Numbered from the stretch's first letter, positions 46,141-58,354 are shown. The stretch: DNA of 64,000 bases from Trichodelitschia bisporula (GCA_010356995.1 ML996703.1:434001-498000), one strand, 5' to 3'. Made by a program: numbers and translations. The notes: generated from the letters alone by a model not told the origin.

Positions 46141-46756
46141 ACCAGCAACTATGTAGGAATAGATGAGACTCTTTTAAATCTCCGCATAGTGATCGTGTAT
46201 CGAGGTTTTTGTGGTCCAAAAGGGTCATCCGCGGATTTTGTGGACCAGTTTTAACCTCAGTACGGTTACATCCGTATATGGACGAGGAAAATCTGCGTAC
46301 AGCCACTGTTGGCTTTCATGATCACGAATGGGATATAGTTTCAGCAGACTCTCCATCTCGGGTGGCTCAAGCCAGTTTAGCCTTCGAATTACCGCAGGGA
46401 TTACAGGTATGTACGCGTATGGGTCGAGTTTCCTGGCCTTTGAAGTCGAGTGCCAAGGAATGAGACGACTTCACGGCAACAACGGTCACGCAGCGCAAGT
46501 GGTAAAGTCGACTATGACTCCCCGAGATCAGACATATTCTGATCTGAAAAGTGTGGTGGCTACTCGGATGAAAGGTCCAAGGATTACATGAGCGCGTCTA
46601 CCACGTTCCGCGAAGTGTTGGCCCGAACTGCTGGAGCTGGCCGCCGCAACTGCCTCGCCATAAACATCAACAGATGTCTGCCATCGCATTCCTAACCTGA
46701 CCACCAAAAAAATCTCTGCTTTTCCATTCAAAATTACGTCAGACATTCGGCCGCAA
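46141..46756. other. Intergenic region between cutinase and APC5
   Basis: 616 bp without a supported gene. A near-repeat of the phrase GGATTTTGTGGACCA/GAGGTTTTTGTGGTCCA occurs near 46201-46246. Confidence 0.45.
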
Positions 46757-49419
46757 ATGACGCGCTATCTGACGCCCTCGAAGGTAGGCCTCCTGGTCCT
46801 CGTCTCCATGTACGGCGACGGGGATCTCTGCAACCATGCGATCAGGAAGTTTCTCAAGTTCATCACCCTTCGAGTCGCAAATTCCTCGACTCGGACCAGC
46901 GCCTTCAAGTCCACCGATCCAGCGGACCCCACAGTCACAGTGGAGGAATTGCTGCAACTCGCCTCTCCATACGCCTCACCCCTCCCGGGGCGGTCTCTGG
47001 ACTACTTCGTTTTGAAGAAGCTCTGGTCCATCACCAGCATCCACAGCCTCCACGAATTTTTCGATAGCCTACAGGGTCTTCTATTCAAGTCAGGCGATCG
47101 TAGGAACGAATCTCCAAACTCCAAGGCTACTCGTCGGATCCTCTTTCTGGACGTCTCGCCCTTGGGGCTCTTCATCCGTCGCGCTCGAGTGGAGCACGAT
47201 CGGATGCAATTTGAAGATGTAATCAAGCTCTGGAACGCTTTTCGAGCGTTTCGCGCACCCACTGAAAAGGCCTGGATGGAACTCAGCGGTAAGCCTGCTT
47301 TACAGGGAGAGGTCGCAGTGGACGAGGCTTGGACCCAATATACGTATCTCGGAAACTTCGAGCCAAATAAGGCAGAGACAACCAACAGCGTAGAGGACGT
47401 TGAGAAAAGCTTGGAGTTTCAGTTGGACCGTTTGCAGCGTTTGTCATTCCCCGTTCGAACTCGAATTGCGTTTACCATGAATAGGCTATGGCATCCGTGC
47501 TCCTTACGAAGTAAGAGAGCGCTTGAAGAGGCTGACTTTGGTGCCTTCTGCACCTACGCTCACGTTCTTCGTCAAGTGAGTGGGAATAGGAAGCATTAGT
47601 TAGCGATACTGATATTCATAGATTTTATGACGCATGGAAAGCTGGGGACTTCACCAGCGCCCACGAAAATCTGCACCGGTATTTTGACTACACCATGCAG
47701 ACGGGGGCCAAGAGCAACTATCAGTACGCCTTGCTCCACAAGTCAATGCTGCAAGTCGATTTTGGGCGCTTCTCCGAGGCGATAAAGGTCTTGAATGAAA
47801 CGATTGCAATGGCTCGAGAAAATCAGGACGCCGAGTGCCTGAACCTCAGTCTTAGTTGGCAGAATCATCTCCTTCGTGCCTATCCGAAGCACATGGCCGC
47901 TATGTTTATGGCGGGATCCGAAAAGGAAAGCCTGTACTTTCTGAAGATGAAGGCTAAGGAGGGGAAGCTGTGGAGTATCCTCAGCTCATCCCTTCTCAAC
48001 GAGGCCAAGATCTTGTTGTCCTCCGTACGTATTGCGCAACTTGCTGGGATACCACTGATCACGGAGTAGGGCGGGGGCGTTCCGACAGCGATCAGCCTCC
48101 TCTCAGAAGTGTCTAAGCTAAACACCCAGCACCACATCGTGGGCAATTGGAACTCGCATGCCATGACGCTCTCGACGATCATGGGCCGCCTTGGTATATC
48201 ATTTACACATCACGCTCTTTCGCTAATGTTCATAGGTCTCGCCAGCCTTACGCAGTCATACTGCGAGCTATCGTTCCACGGCTATTCGGCCTGCGCCGCT
48301 ACGGATGAGACTCTACGGGCAGTCTGCCTCTCTGCCTCCCTTGCAAGTCTTCCGGAGTTTTGCACAGCATCTGCTAACGATTTTAGGCCAATTGTGAGGG
48401 AGACTACGAAAAGTCCGAGCAGCTGCTGAGCAATGTCGACGGCAATGTTACCGGTTTGATGAAGCTGAACCAGTTTCTCCACACCTACAAAGACCTGTTG
48501 AAGTTGAAGCGGCTTCTCCATAAGTATGTACACCCGACGCATGGCTGCATAAGCTAACCAGTGGCTAGTAACGACATCCAAGCGGCATACCGCATCATGG
48601 CGGAGCTGAATGTGAGGCCGTATCAGGACACTGACATACAGTTTCACGTTGCTATTCTCAACATCGAGTACCTTTGCAAGTCGAGTAACTTCCCTCAGGC
48701 CTATGAAGCCATCGAAGACTTGGGTCACAAGTTGCAGGAGGAGGACGGCGATGTCTTCCAGCGCGTCACGGTGCTACTCCAGAAGGCCCATCTCTTCGAA
48801 GCGGTGGGACGCCCCGCTCAAGGCTTCACCGTGGCGCTTCGTGCAGCCAACAGCGCCTATCGCGCACGGCTTCTACCGTCCTTGTGGGAGGCTGTCGGCC
48901 TAATGGCGAAGATTCACAGCTCACTGGAGCAGTTTGAGGCTGCTCGTCGGCTGCTCGAAGCCGTGCTGCCCCAGGTACGCTAGCTTTGACTGCAGTGACG
49001 TGACTAACACTTTCAGACACTAACTGGCGGTGATGCCCACCTCTGCGCCCAGTTGTACATGTATCTCGGCGACGCCTTTATGGGCCTGGCTGGGACGCAA
49101 CAGGGCGATGCACGGATCGCCTCATTGTCGAAGGTCGAACACAGCATTGACCGGGCTCAAGCTTGTGAGTAGCCTGTCATCTCCTTCAAGGCCCCTGTGA
49201 TGCCTGGGAGATTACTGTCTTGTTTCTAAGCTAATGTATGTCTCAGACAGTGCTAAACTCGGCGATTCGAAGACCGAGCTGGAGGGCATAGCGAAGAAAA
49301 TGCTCGTTGCCGAGGTCCTGGGCCAGCATGGACAGACGGAGGAGCGCGCAAACGAGTATATTAGGCTCCATGTGAAGCATTCTCGGCTGCTGAAGACTGC
49401 CTCTGCGCAGGTTGCATGA
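46757..49419 (+). CDS. APC5: Anaphase-promoting complex subunit 5
   Basis: Eight exons: 46757-47575, 47622-48024, 48070-48193, 48236-48342, 48387-48523, 48569-48974, 49017-49164, 49247-49419, about 770 aa. Apc5 is a TPR-repeat scaffold of the APC/C ubiquitin ligase that drives mitotic exit. The start MTRYLTPSKVGLLVLV and the core segment LHRYFDYTMQ...YQYALLHKS are diagnostic; helical TPR-like repeats fill the rest. The intron after 48342 has a GC donor (GCAAGT). Exons 2-8 join in consistent phase. The exon 1/exon 2 junction does not: both sides are convincing protein, but GT at 47576 and AG at 47621 leave one base too many. A base-calling error, unusual splice site or real lesion could be the cause. 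Its stop is 200 bp from that of COX13. Confidence 0.93.
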
Positions 49420-49618
49420 GTATCATTGGTACCTCTGGGGTGGTCATCACGTGTGCTCGGGTGCAAACAAAGGAGATACATGGTGTCTATCCTTGAGCTA
49501 TGTACATGGAGATAAGCAGAGCAGTACCATCGGCAGTGGACGTAAATGGCTCCATGTTCGAAGAACCGTCAAATGCCCCTCCAATGATGCCGAATGTGAA
49601 ACAGACGCAATACCAAGC

Positions 49619-50186
49619 CTACTCGTCGTTGGCGGCCTTGTAGTTAATCTCATCGTTCCAGAAGAGCGTCTAAAGATTATTAGTTGTGTTCCAAGCTCGC
49701 AACGGGGTAAATACCTTATCACCATTGCCCCACGGGAATGCTTTCGCACGAAGATTCAGGTACTCGTACTGCGGGCGCTCGGAAGGCGGCGGGCGGTGAG
49801 ACTCATGCTCCCAATGCTCATGCCACAGCTTGTAGGCATTGGCACCAGCAAGCAGGAGGGCGGGAACGACGGCACTGCGTCTGTTAGCACCGACTGTGAC
49901 CTGGCAAAATAGTGCGAAGCTTAGGGGCACTTACTAAATGGACAGCTTGCGCCAGAGACCTATTCTCAATTAGCGACCGTCCGTAGCGCATTTAAGCTAA
50001 CGAAGCTGCCATACCCGAGGAGTCAGCGGCGTGCTGCTTCACAGCGGCCCGCTCGCGGTTGAACGCATTGTCCTGGGCGCCGTGGAGGTTCGTCTCGGCC
50101 GACGAGTACGTGCGATTGCCGGAGCGGATGAGCTGCGACTTGACCGGTACGCGGCGGGCGGTGCCGAGGAGAGTGCGAGACAGCAT
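49619..50186 (-). CDS. COX13: Cytochrome c oxidase subunit VIa (Cox13)
   Basis: Exons 50186..50015, 49959..49935, 49874..49715 and 49669..49619 give 135 aa. This is a small regulatory subunit of complex IV with one membrane helix. Recognisable features: an Arg-rich mitochondrial presequence (MLSRTLLGTARRVPVKSQL), helix SIYAVVPALLLAGANAY, and the C-terminal consensus YLNLRAKAFPWGNGDK followed after the last intron by TLFWNDEINY. The second exon is only 25 nt. COX13 beside APN2 is the standard flank of ascomycete MAT loci. Confidence 0.96.
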
Positions 50187-50645
50187 TGTGGTCCAGAGGG
50201 TGTGTCAATGGCGTGGTGAAAGTGGGTTGTGGGAGCTGTGGTGGTGATGTCGTGGTGCAGCGTGCAGTGAGCTGATCGCGAATTCTCGGGTGATGAATTG
50301 TCCGTCCCGCGGTAGGAAAGTGTTTATGCCTGAGGAAGCATGGCAAAAACTGCCCAGTATGATGACATAATGCAGCACTCCAAGCGCCGGGTCGAACCGT
50401 GCCAAGCCACGGTGCACATGCCCACGCGCTCAGTCGCGCCTCCCCAGGATCTTCGGCTGCCTTGCCAGGTCCGCTTCAACATCACAACTCCAATGGTCCA
50501 GCAGCCTTGTTGGGACGATACCTAGTGGAAAATTACGGCAAAGGGCAACATAATTGTCTCAACACACTTCGGCGATGATGTGATATTCACTCGCAAACGT
50601 TAATACAAACTCCACATGACCTTATGAATTTGCCCCACCGTCATC
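50187..50645. promoter_or_regulatory. Bidirectional promoter region of COX13 and APN2
   Basis: 459 bp between the divergent starts of COX13 and APN2, a conserved head-to-head arrangement in ascomycetes. No strong TATA box is seen. Confidence 0.55.
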
Positions 50646-52590
50646 ATGGGGACCCGCATAACGACGTGGAATGTGAACGGCATCAGAAACCCATTTGGGT
50701 ACCAGCCATGGCGGGATATTCGCACGTTTGAGGGCATGTTCGACATTCTTGAAGCCGATATCGTCGTCATGCAGGAGCTCAAGATTCAGCGCAAAGATCT
50801 CCGCGATGACATGGTTCTGATTCCTGGCTGGGATTGCTTCTTTAGCCTGCCGAAGTACAAGAAAGGTATGGCAAGTCTTATGATATGGACTGTAACTCAT
50901 AAATCAGGGTACTCTGGCGTGGGAATTTACACGCGTCAGACGGCATGCGCTCCCATCCGCGCTGAAGAGGGCGTTCTAGGTGTTCTCTCGCCACCGGGTA
51001 GCTCAACTGCGTACCGTGATCAACCACCGGAAAGTTGTATCGGTGGATATCCAGATCTTGAACCGCTCGCAGAACTCGACGTTGACCCGGCCTCGCTCGA
51101 TGCGGAAGGCCGTTGCGTGGTACTCGAATTTCCCGCCTTCGTGCTCTTCGGGGTGTACAGCCCGGCCAACAGCAACGGTATGCGAGACGAGTTCCGGTAT
51201 GCGTTCCTCACGGCCCTGGAGACGCGCCTCCGCAATCTAGATCGCATGGGGAAGCGGGTCGTGCTCGTGGGCGATTTGAACATCACCCGTACGGAAGAAG
51301 ATTCCGCGGCCGGGTTGCTCGATGTGAAAAAGATGGTTATGACGCATGAGGAATTCATATCGACACCAAACAGGCGACTCTTCAATCAACTGATTGAAGG
51401 CGGTGAGGTTGTCGGTGACAGAGACGGAGGCCGGGAGAACCCGATTCTATGGGATGTCTGCAGAGGATTTCACGAGGGCAGACACGGCATGTACACTCAT
51501 TGGGAGCAGAAGATTAATGCTCGCCCTGGAAACTACGGTTCGCGCATTGACTACGTGCTCGCCAGCATCAGCATGAAGTCATGGTTTTCGGAGTCAAACA
51601 TTCAAGAGGGACTGCTGGTGAGCAAATCAGGAGCTTTCTTCAGGTTCCACCACTGATTTACGCAGGGATCCGATCATTGTCCTGTTTACGCTGATTTCAA
51701 GGATATAATCCAGCTAGAGGGCAAGGAAGTTTTCTTCCGTGACCTCATGACCCCTCCAGGAACGTTTGTGGACGGACAGCTGGCCAATTCTGGCGTTACG
51801 AAGTCAATCCCAGCACTGTCTGGAAGACTGCTGCCAGAATTCGATCGCAGACAAAGTATCAAAGATATGTTCACTCGCAAAGCTGCTATCAAGGCCCCAG
51901 CGAGCTCACCACCTGAGACACGCACGGGGAGTCAGGTACCTGCCCAATTTCTAGCCTCTAGCCCGGCTTCGGCGAGCCTAGGTACAAAGCGCAAGGGAGC
52001 GCCCTCTAAAGCGACTCCGGCGCTCAAGCACACAAAGATTGTGGGCTCGAATCCGCAACATAATGCCAAAAATGGTCAGCTCTCTCTGAAAGGCTTTTTC
52101 GCCCCGAAGGTTGCATTGAGTTCAAAGACCGGAGCAACCAATGTAGAGACGGAGTGTTCCACCACCGAAGTCGGCCAGCAGCCACCCGACGCAGCCGAAT
52201 CTCAAGCCATGCAGACCGAGACAATTCTCACTGAATCCGATCGCGATGATACTGCCTCACAAAGCGAGGGTCCGCTCCTATTTCCCTCCGAGGCGGCGAA
52301 AGAGGGCTGGTCCAAATTGTTCACTAAGCGCGGCCCGCCCTTGTGTGACGGCCATGGGGAGCAATGCATCACATACACCACCAAAAAGAAAGGGCCTAAC
52401 TTTGGCCGGAGCTTCTGGATATGCCCCAGGTCAGTAATGCCTATGGACCTTCATTTTGTCCCGACTAATGCGTATCAGACCTGTTGGCCCAACAGGGACC
52501 TCTGAAGTTAGCGGCGAATGGCGTTGCAAGACTTTCATCTGGACGAGCGACTGGAACCGGGAGGGAAAAGAACTGGCGGCATCCAAGTAG
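50646..52590 (+). CDS. APN2: AP endonuclease 2 (Apn2), exonuclease III family
   Basis: Exons 50646-50865, 50908-51617, 51666-52429 and 52479-52590 give 601 aa. Apn2 cuts DNA at abasic sites and removes blocked 3' ends in base-excision repair. Catalytic-core motifs are in order: WNVNGIR (metal/DNA contact), QELK (Glu44), FGVYSPAN, GDLNITR, GSRIDYVLAS and, across the third exon boundary, SDHCPVYADF. The C-terminal half is disordered with a PCNA-type box QLSLKGFF near residue 425, then a GRF zinc finger (CDGHGEQC ... FGRSFWICPR ... WRCKTFIW). The last intron interrupts this finger. It is the gene immediately bordering the MAT idiomorph. Confidence 0.97.
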
Positions 52591-54094
52591 CCCTATCAAT
52601 TGCATGCTATGAATAACAATGACCTGTATTGTGTTTGCTTGCATCCTTGAAGTGTTTGTACTCTCTTCGGTCGGTATTTTGCTCCTCGTCTTTGACCCAC
52701 CTTTCACTCTCTCCATCCTGTCAGTCCTCGCGTTTCACATTGTCCAACTGACGGACCAAAACCCCATATATGCGCCTATGCCCTACGGATTGAAACCCGT
52801 AGTACACGGCCTCGAAGGTCCCAGTAATGGAAGGCAGGAAACTGACAGAGGACTGACGTATCCATCCATTCGCCACTCATCAGAAACTGGCGTCTTTCGA
52901 GGTGATTTCAGCGTGCGTTCAGTTACACTTGGTAAGGGTGTGTCCCATTTCTCAGAGTATTTTTTTACTACGACAGACCAACCGCGGGCAAATAATCTCC
53001 TCGTGATCAATGGAGGTAACTGGATCTAGTTTGAGATGTCTGAGCGAGGCTTGATGCCCATTGAGAACCACTTTCCCCGGTCCCTATCTTTGAGCGAGTT
53101 CAATAATAAGCTAAGGCGGCCAGCCGTTTCCGTCAATATCTTACGCCAAATGATAGGTTTTGATAAAAATGGGTGATGGTTATATGCGAGAAAGTGGCAT
53201 ATGGGGCTTCATCATTCTATTTATCCCACATATATGTTTCCAGCGCTTTTTGCTGCGCATCAAACTTCTCCGGTCATGCCAAGTGGAACGCAGGAAATTA
53301 AAATGGCTTATACACTCTAAGCGCCGAAGGAAGACTTGGATAGTTGCTGGGCTGTAGAGAATAGCAATCCTGAAGAGTTGATGTGCCACGATATGGATCG
53401 TTTATTCGGTCAAGATATCTGCTTGGCCTTGGAATTGAATTTTGTAACTGTGGACTGACATCTACTGATACCGCCGTAGGCACTTTCCCGGAATGTCCTA
53501 TTGACATACTATTGAGACTTGACATATTGAGCAAAGGCCAATGTACGGATAGACAATTCTCAGAGATTCTCTCGCCCTCTCTTCTTCCACAGTTCATACA
53601 ATTTCCTTTCGCATCGCTGGTGGCATACATGTCTGTGTGCTGATAGGAACTTTGAACTCTTGAACAACAGACGATTCTAGATTGTGAACGATATCGAAGT
53701 AAGCTAGATGGGTACAAACTAAAAGTGCCAAGAACTGTCCTTTTGTTACAGATGCTGATGGACCGGCGGCTGAGCTCCTGCCTAATTTGGCAGTCGCCAA
53801 GTCCCAAACTTCCCCCAAATGCAGCAAAGCGAGTCGCTAAATTTACCGAAATGGCCTGTGCTCACTCGCCGAATAGTTACCCTTCTTTGTTCTGTTCATC
53901 TTCCACAACCCACATCCTCTACAACACAAACCCTCACCATCCTCAGGCTTTGTCTCTACCAATCTTTGTTCCCACATTCATATACAGCAACCCATCTTTG
54001 TACCCCTCGGAATCGCATCACCAACTCCAACTTGTCAATAGGTAAAAGTGCCGCAATCGAAACCATTAATTCCGCTAACCTCTTATTAGTCGCA
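52591..54094. other. Left part of the MAT1-1 idiomorph region, no gene supported
   Basis: About 1.5 kb, visibly more AT-rich than the flanks, as is common in idiomorphs. An open frame at 52619-53029 (136 codons, hydrophobic start) and one at 53298-53807 on the minus strand (169 codons) have no family resemblance or splice support, so neither is called. No HMG-box sequence was seen. The right end carries the MAT1-1-1 leader with a 5'-UTR intron at 54042-54089 (GTAAAA donor, GCTAAC branch, TTAG). Confidence 0.5.
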
Positions 54095-55448
54095 ATGATG
54101 TCTTATCCTCTGGCTGGGACGGACAACAACGCCGCTTCTGTTGACTTTCGGGTTGCTGGGGCTCAAGATCTCTTTGAGCTCCTATCTGCAATTCTCCCCC
54201 ATGTTCCTGAATGGATCATCTTCGAAATCACTCGCGTCGCGAAGTACGGCAAGGCTGCGACCGATCTGCGGAATTTCATCGAACGCATCCTCAACCTCGC
54301 CGAAGTTCCTGTACATTGTTCCATTCTGGACCATGCCGTCGACCAGGTTTCCAATTTCAAGCGGAATTTCACATTCACTTCGACACAGAGTCGCAGCCGG
54401 GCCTTGAATGTCATTGACAGCGGTGTCACCAACTGCACCGGGATCATCAACATCACCAACAATGTCATTGAAAGCACATCCATCACTAAGGCCAAGCGCC
54501 CCGTCAACTCCTACATGGCCTTCCGCTCCTACTATCGCGTCATGTTCCGGAATCACCAGCAGCGAGACATATCCGGCTTCATGAAAGTCATGTGGGATTC
54601 TGACCCCTTCAAGGCCAAGTGGTCCATCCTAGCTAAGGCTTATTCGACCATCCGCGATGAGGTCGGCAAGACTGCGGCTCCGCTGGCTGGATTCCTTGAC
54701 AAGGTTGTGCCCCTTGTTGGTATTGTTCCTCGCAACATGTATCTGGAAACCATGGGCTGGACCATGTGCCACGACAGCAAGACACTTGCTCGCACTTTCA
54801 TTCCTAACATGGATAACTTTGATGAGATGTATCTCAAGACTGGCATGACCTCCGAGTTCGTTGTCACGTGGTACAAAGCAAAAAAGGACAACCCAGGTAA
54901 GTAGCAGTTGCAGCTTGCTTTTCTGAACGAAACTAACCCATTTCCCCCAGATGCGGTGTTCGAGCGCAAAGTGCATCATAACCCTCCGGACTTTGTCCTC
55001 TCGCCTGCTCTGCGCAAGGAAGCCAATGAGCTTGCGCGCTCAGCTGGCTTTGAAGACTTGTGGGCGTTTAATGCGGCCATGCCCCTTGCGCCCTTCAGGA
55101 ACGCCGCGATGACTGCACAGGCTGAAACCCGAGCTCGTGCCGCCAAAGAAGCTTACGTGCCTACAGAGGTAAGTTGATACACTTCCTTAGTTCTTCGCTT
55201 TCACTTACTAACTGCTCTAGGCTGAACTGAATGAGTCCTTGAAGGACTCTCTGAACAGGATGTCACCTGAGGTCATGCGCCAGGTCGATGCCATTGGAAA
55301 GCGGTTCAGCAGCCCAGAGCTTCTGGATCCCTATCCCGTGATACGGAAGCCACCAACAACTTGGATCACATGTTTGACCCGAACAGTTTTCCTTTCCTCG
55401 AGGACATCCACCAGCCCCCTTTGCGCTAAAGCTTCGAGTCCCAACTGA
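54095..55448 (+). CDS. MAT1-1-1: Mating-type protein MAT1-1-1 (alpha-box transcription factor)
   Basis: Exons 54095-54896, 54951-55168 and 55221-55448 give 415 aa. MAT1-1-1 is the master regulator of the MAT1-1 mating type; its alpha box is an HMG-related DNA-binding fold. The box spans about residues 134-192, from KRPVNSYMAFRSYY through DISGFMKVMW and DPFKAKWSILAKAYS. The usual intron in the alpha box of many ascomycetes is absent. The first exon also has a helical N-terminal domain of about 130 residues. The C-terminal end is doubtful: the in-phase frame turns into a Thr/Ser/Arg-rich tail after residue 378. The other frame from about 55340 to a TAA at 55427-55429 reads like a normal acidic tail (FDPNSFPFLED). 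One base missing from the C run at 55335-55337 would account for it. Confidence 0.93.
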
Positions 55449-56228
55449 TGGAAGTTGGACGGCGTCGAAATAAGTTTGGCGTTTCGGGAGAATGTGTTGT
55501 GTGTGGTGCTTTTTTAGCAGCCCATGTTTGCTTGACGTCTTCAAGGTATGGACTTGGTTCATACTCGCTCAGGTTTTCATACCTCGTCGATGGTGCGTTA
55601 AGCCTGGGGTCTGGTCAATGGTTGGGATATTGAAGCGGATGATTGTACACTATGAATGATTCCCGCGGAACGATGTACTCTAGTTATGTGTGGCCAATGG
55701 AGTGATACAGATCACCTAATTTCAAATGAAGTGCAGCTCATGCCCAGTACGGACTGGTACTATGGCTTTGCTCACACTCCATGTTGTACACAAACTTCAA
55801 CCCTCAGAAACAATGCACTTTGGCCCTTACTTCAGCTTTCGGCATCATGTAAGCAAAGGAGCGAACTCCAAAGATTCTAGAAGCACTTTGGCGCATGCGA
55901 GGTGAATGTATATAGGTAAAGTGCGTATTTCCGCAAAGCTTATTGTTGAGGGTTCGGATCTCCGGTGAGGAGCCCCACGCTGCCTAAGCGTAACCGGATC
56001 ATCGACGCATAGTGATACGAAGTACTCATTCGGCAGGAAAGTCAAATTAGGGGATGGAAAACCTTCTAAGTGTGCCGCTTTACGACCTTATCACACTGAA
56101 AATATCTTCCGAGCATCCAAAATTCCCCAAGCCTCACACCAACCTCACCCAACCTCACCCCGACCCTCAGAAAGCACACGCAGACCTCTTCCCGACAAAT
56201 TCCACACGTACTGAAATTTCTTTTTTTG
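55449..56228. other. Idiomorph spacer between the two MAT genes
   Basis: About 780 bp with no gene seen. Its right end holds a short direct repeat (CCAACCTCACC and CCAACCTCACCCC near 56136-56163) in the probable promoter of the next gene. Confidence 0.5.
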
Positions 56229-57317
56229 ATGCGCAAAAGCCCCGCTGAAAACATGGACGAACTCGGAGATCCAGAAAATATTACTCGTCTGCTTGATGCA
56301 GTGAGATTACCGGAGGGTCGGTTTGAGCCATACACTCAGCATGTCGATCAGGTGGTTAAGGATGCCTACGCTCAGCTTTTTCCAAATGCGAAGGCCGAAA
56401 ACTCGGCAGCCACGGCAGATAAATCTGATTGCCTCGCTGAAATTTGGAAACTCCAAGAGGGATACAAAACGGAAGTCCTTTCTGTGATATGTACATCTCA
56501 GCCGATGCTCGAAGACGCGCCTGGGTTTTCGCAGTTCAAGGAGGACTTAATGGCTGAAGCCGTGCAGTGCTCGTTTGATCAGTATGTTTATACCTATGTG
56601 GCATGTCTATACTTACGGAACTCAAGGACGAATGCGGACTTGAAGCCGGAACGGCATAATGATATCTACCCTGAAGGCACTACCTCCATGTGCGCAACAA
56701 GACGTTTGTGAATGAGTTCATTCGAGACTACCCTGCCTGGCGTAAAGAGCCTGAGGGTGATCTTGAAGTACTGGCCAGAATCACGGGGAACAATCGTCTC
56801 GCTATCGAAAACTACAGTAAGTAAAACACACTGCCTTCACAAGTTCCCCGTTAGCTATGCTGACGCCCTTGTGTAAAACGTTTTCACTGATATTCCGACT
56901 ACAGTCAGGTCAAAGACTCCCGGGGCGCGCAAAGGGAATGCACATTTGCCGTCCGTAGAAGACCCTATCCGCGAGTATCTTGCAGGCGACTTTTGCGGCC
57001 TGAAGAGAGCTCACCGGAGACAGCTTTTACAGACTGCCGACTTCGACACCATCCGCGCGCTCTATCCAGAGCGCTTCAATACAGATCAAGTCTCTGATTC
57101 TCAGTCCTCCGCCTCGATTAAAACTCCGCCTTTTACCTTTGTAGACCCAGAGATGAATCTCGATGAAATCGAGGTGGAACTACTGGAGAATGGCGAAGAG
57201 GTGGATGTTGACGTGGAAGAGGCCGAGCAGCAGTACCTCGAAGAACACGCTGATGACGACGATGCTTCCTACGGTCTTCAACCCAGCAACACCGACAACC
57301 AGGGAAACAATCCGTAG
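56229..57317 (+). CDS. Second MAT1-1 idiomorph gene, candidate MAT1-1-8 type
   Basis: Exons 56229-56581, 56677-56816 and 56905-57317 join in consistent phase to 301 aa. The first intron (95 nt, GTATGT donor, TGAAG acceptor) is the only one that avoids stops and links the two halves. Its position beside MAT1-1-1 matches the extra gene of Botryosphaeriales MAT1-1 loci (MAT1-1-4, renamed MAT1-1-8); I cannot confirm homology from memory. Residues about 119-170 resemble a homeodomain-like helical unit: FVNEFIRDYP, then LEVLARITG, then LAIENYIRSK, spaced like helices 1-3 of TALE homeodomains but without the invariant WFxN. The C-terminal third is very acidic (EVDVDVEEAE, ADDDDAS). A second ATG at 56253 is an alternative start. 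It is probably nuclear. Confidence 0.72.
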
Positions 57318-58354
57318 GGTAGAGCGAGGCGAAATCTGGAGGACTGACAGATGCACAGTGCGGAGGATCCGGATAGATGGAGACATTGGTTTCCACTCCG
57401 TAGTCAATGTCCGACCCGCAGGTCTGAGAGAGGGAATCTATCTGTACTATCAACCTACTTCGTTCATATCTCCGAGTAACCCGAAAATCCTTTCATGACC
57501 TTTGAAGGAAGAGAAAAGGCACAGCAGAGATGACTGGAATGATGGGCAGACGATGGGATGGACCTCGTCACAGCGATTTATCATTGGGCGATATCCCCGG
57601 ATTGCAGCACACCGCGCTCACTTCATCTGAGCTGAAAACTGCGCCGCGTCCCCAGCCAGGCGAACTTTTAACACCTCCGAGAGGGATTTGTCTACACACT
57701 GGCAAGAGAGAATGCGGTGGTCGGTTCGGAGGGAACTGCTGGCCAGACGCTTATGAAGCCAGCAGAGCTCAGAGTTCACTGTGGCATGAGGGTTAAGCTG
57801 AAATAGTTTGGCCAAGCGATGTCAGGAAGATCGGCTGGAATCCTCGAAGGAAGAAGAAAGGATGGTTGCCGGATTGTGCACTACACGGTGTCTCGCGTCT
57901 CGTCCCTGAACAAAGAAAAGGTGTCGTGCACAAGCTCGCGGAGCCGGAAAAACAAAACAGCCTAGCACAGCTTCACGTGCCTAGGGTAGGCCTCGCTGAT
58001 GTCAATGCCCGGGTTGGCATGCAAGGCGACGTTAACTGGCATCTTCATATCGCTCAGACCTTGGAGCTGAGCTTTCCCATCTCCAGCTTTGTGATATGCC
58101 TCCGTGAACTCTAATACTGTCTTAGTCAGTATCTCAAACTCTCGGCCTTCATGCGGCAAGAACTTTGTTGAATTGGTGGGAGCTCTTCCGGTGGACCAGC
58201 TTGGTACAAATGGGCCCTTGATTTACTCCAGCGGTGACAACTGACACTGATGCCCAGAAGCCAACCGATTCCTCCGTAAACTCATTACAGAGAGTACCCT
58301 CCGCACTCGATTCATGGCGTATCACAGCCCCGAGCTTCCACCTCCACTGAAGCC
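57318..58354. other. Right part of the MAT region, no gene supported
   Basis: About 1 kb. A minus-strand frame at 57962-58159 with a CTGACTAAGACAG acceptor-like stretch near 58118-58130 could be part of a small spliced gene, but its upstream partner is not evident. The plus-strand frames are short and unremarkable. Confidence 0.4.

Larger units (their letters stand above)
52591..58354. other. MAT1-1 mating-type idiomorph (approximate extent)
   Basis: The stretch between APN2 and the PH/SMP gene holds MAT1-1-1 and one further gene, lower GC and long spacers. No HMG-box (MAT1-2-1) gene was seen, so this strain would be MAT1-1. True borders need an opposite-type strain. Confidence 0.75.

Noticed and set aside
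52619-53029. 136-codon frame with hydrophobic start in the idiomorph
   Set aside because: No family, no splice support; AT-rich chance frame is likely. Considered as a possible integral membrane protein but not supported.
53298-53807. 169-codon minus-strand frame in the idiomorph
   Set aside because: Composition is unremarkable, no domain, and it overlaps the likely MAT1-1-1 promoter.
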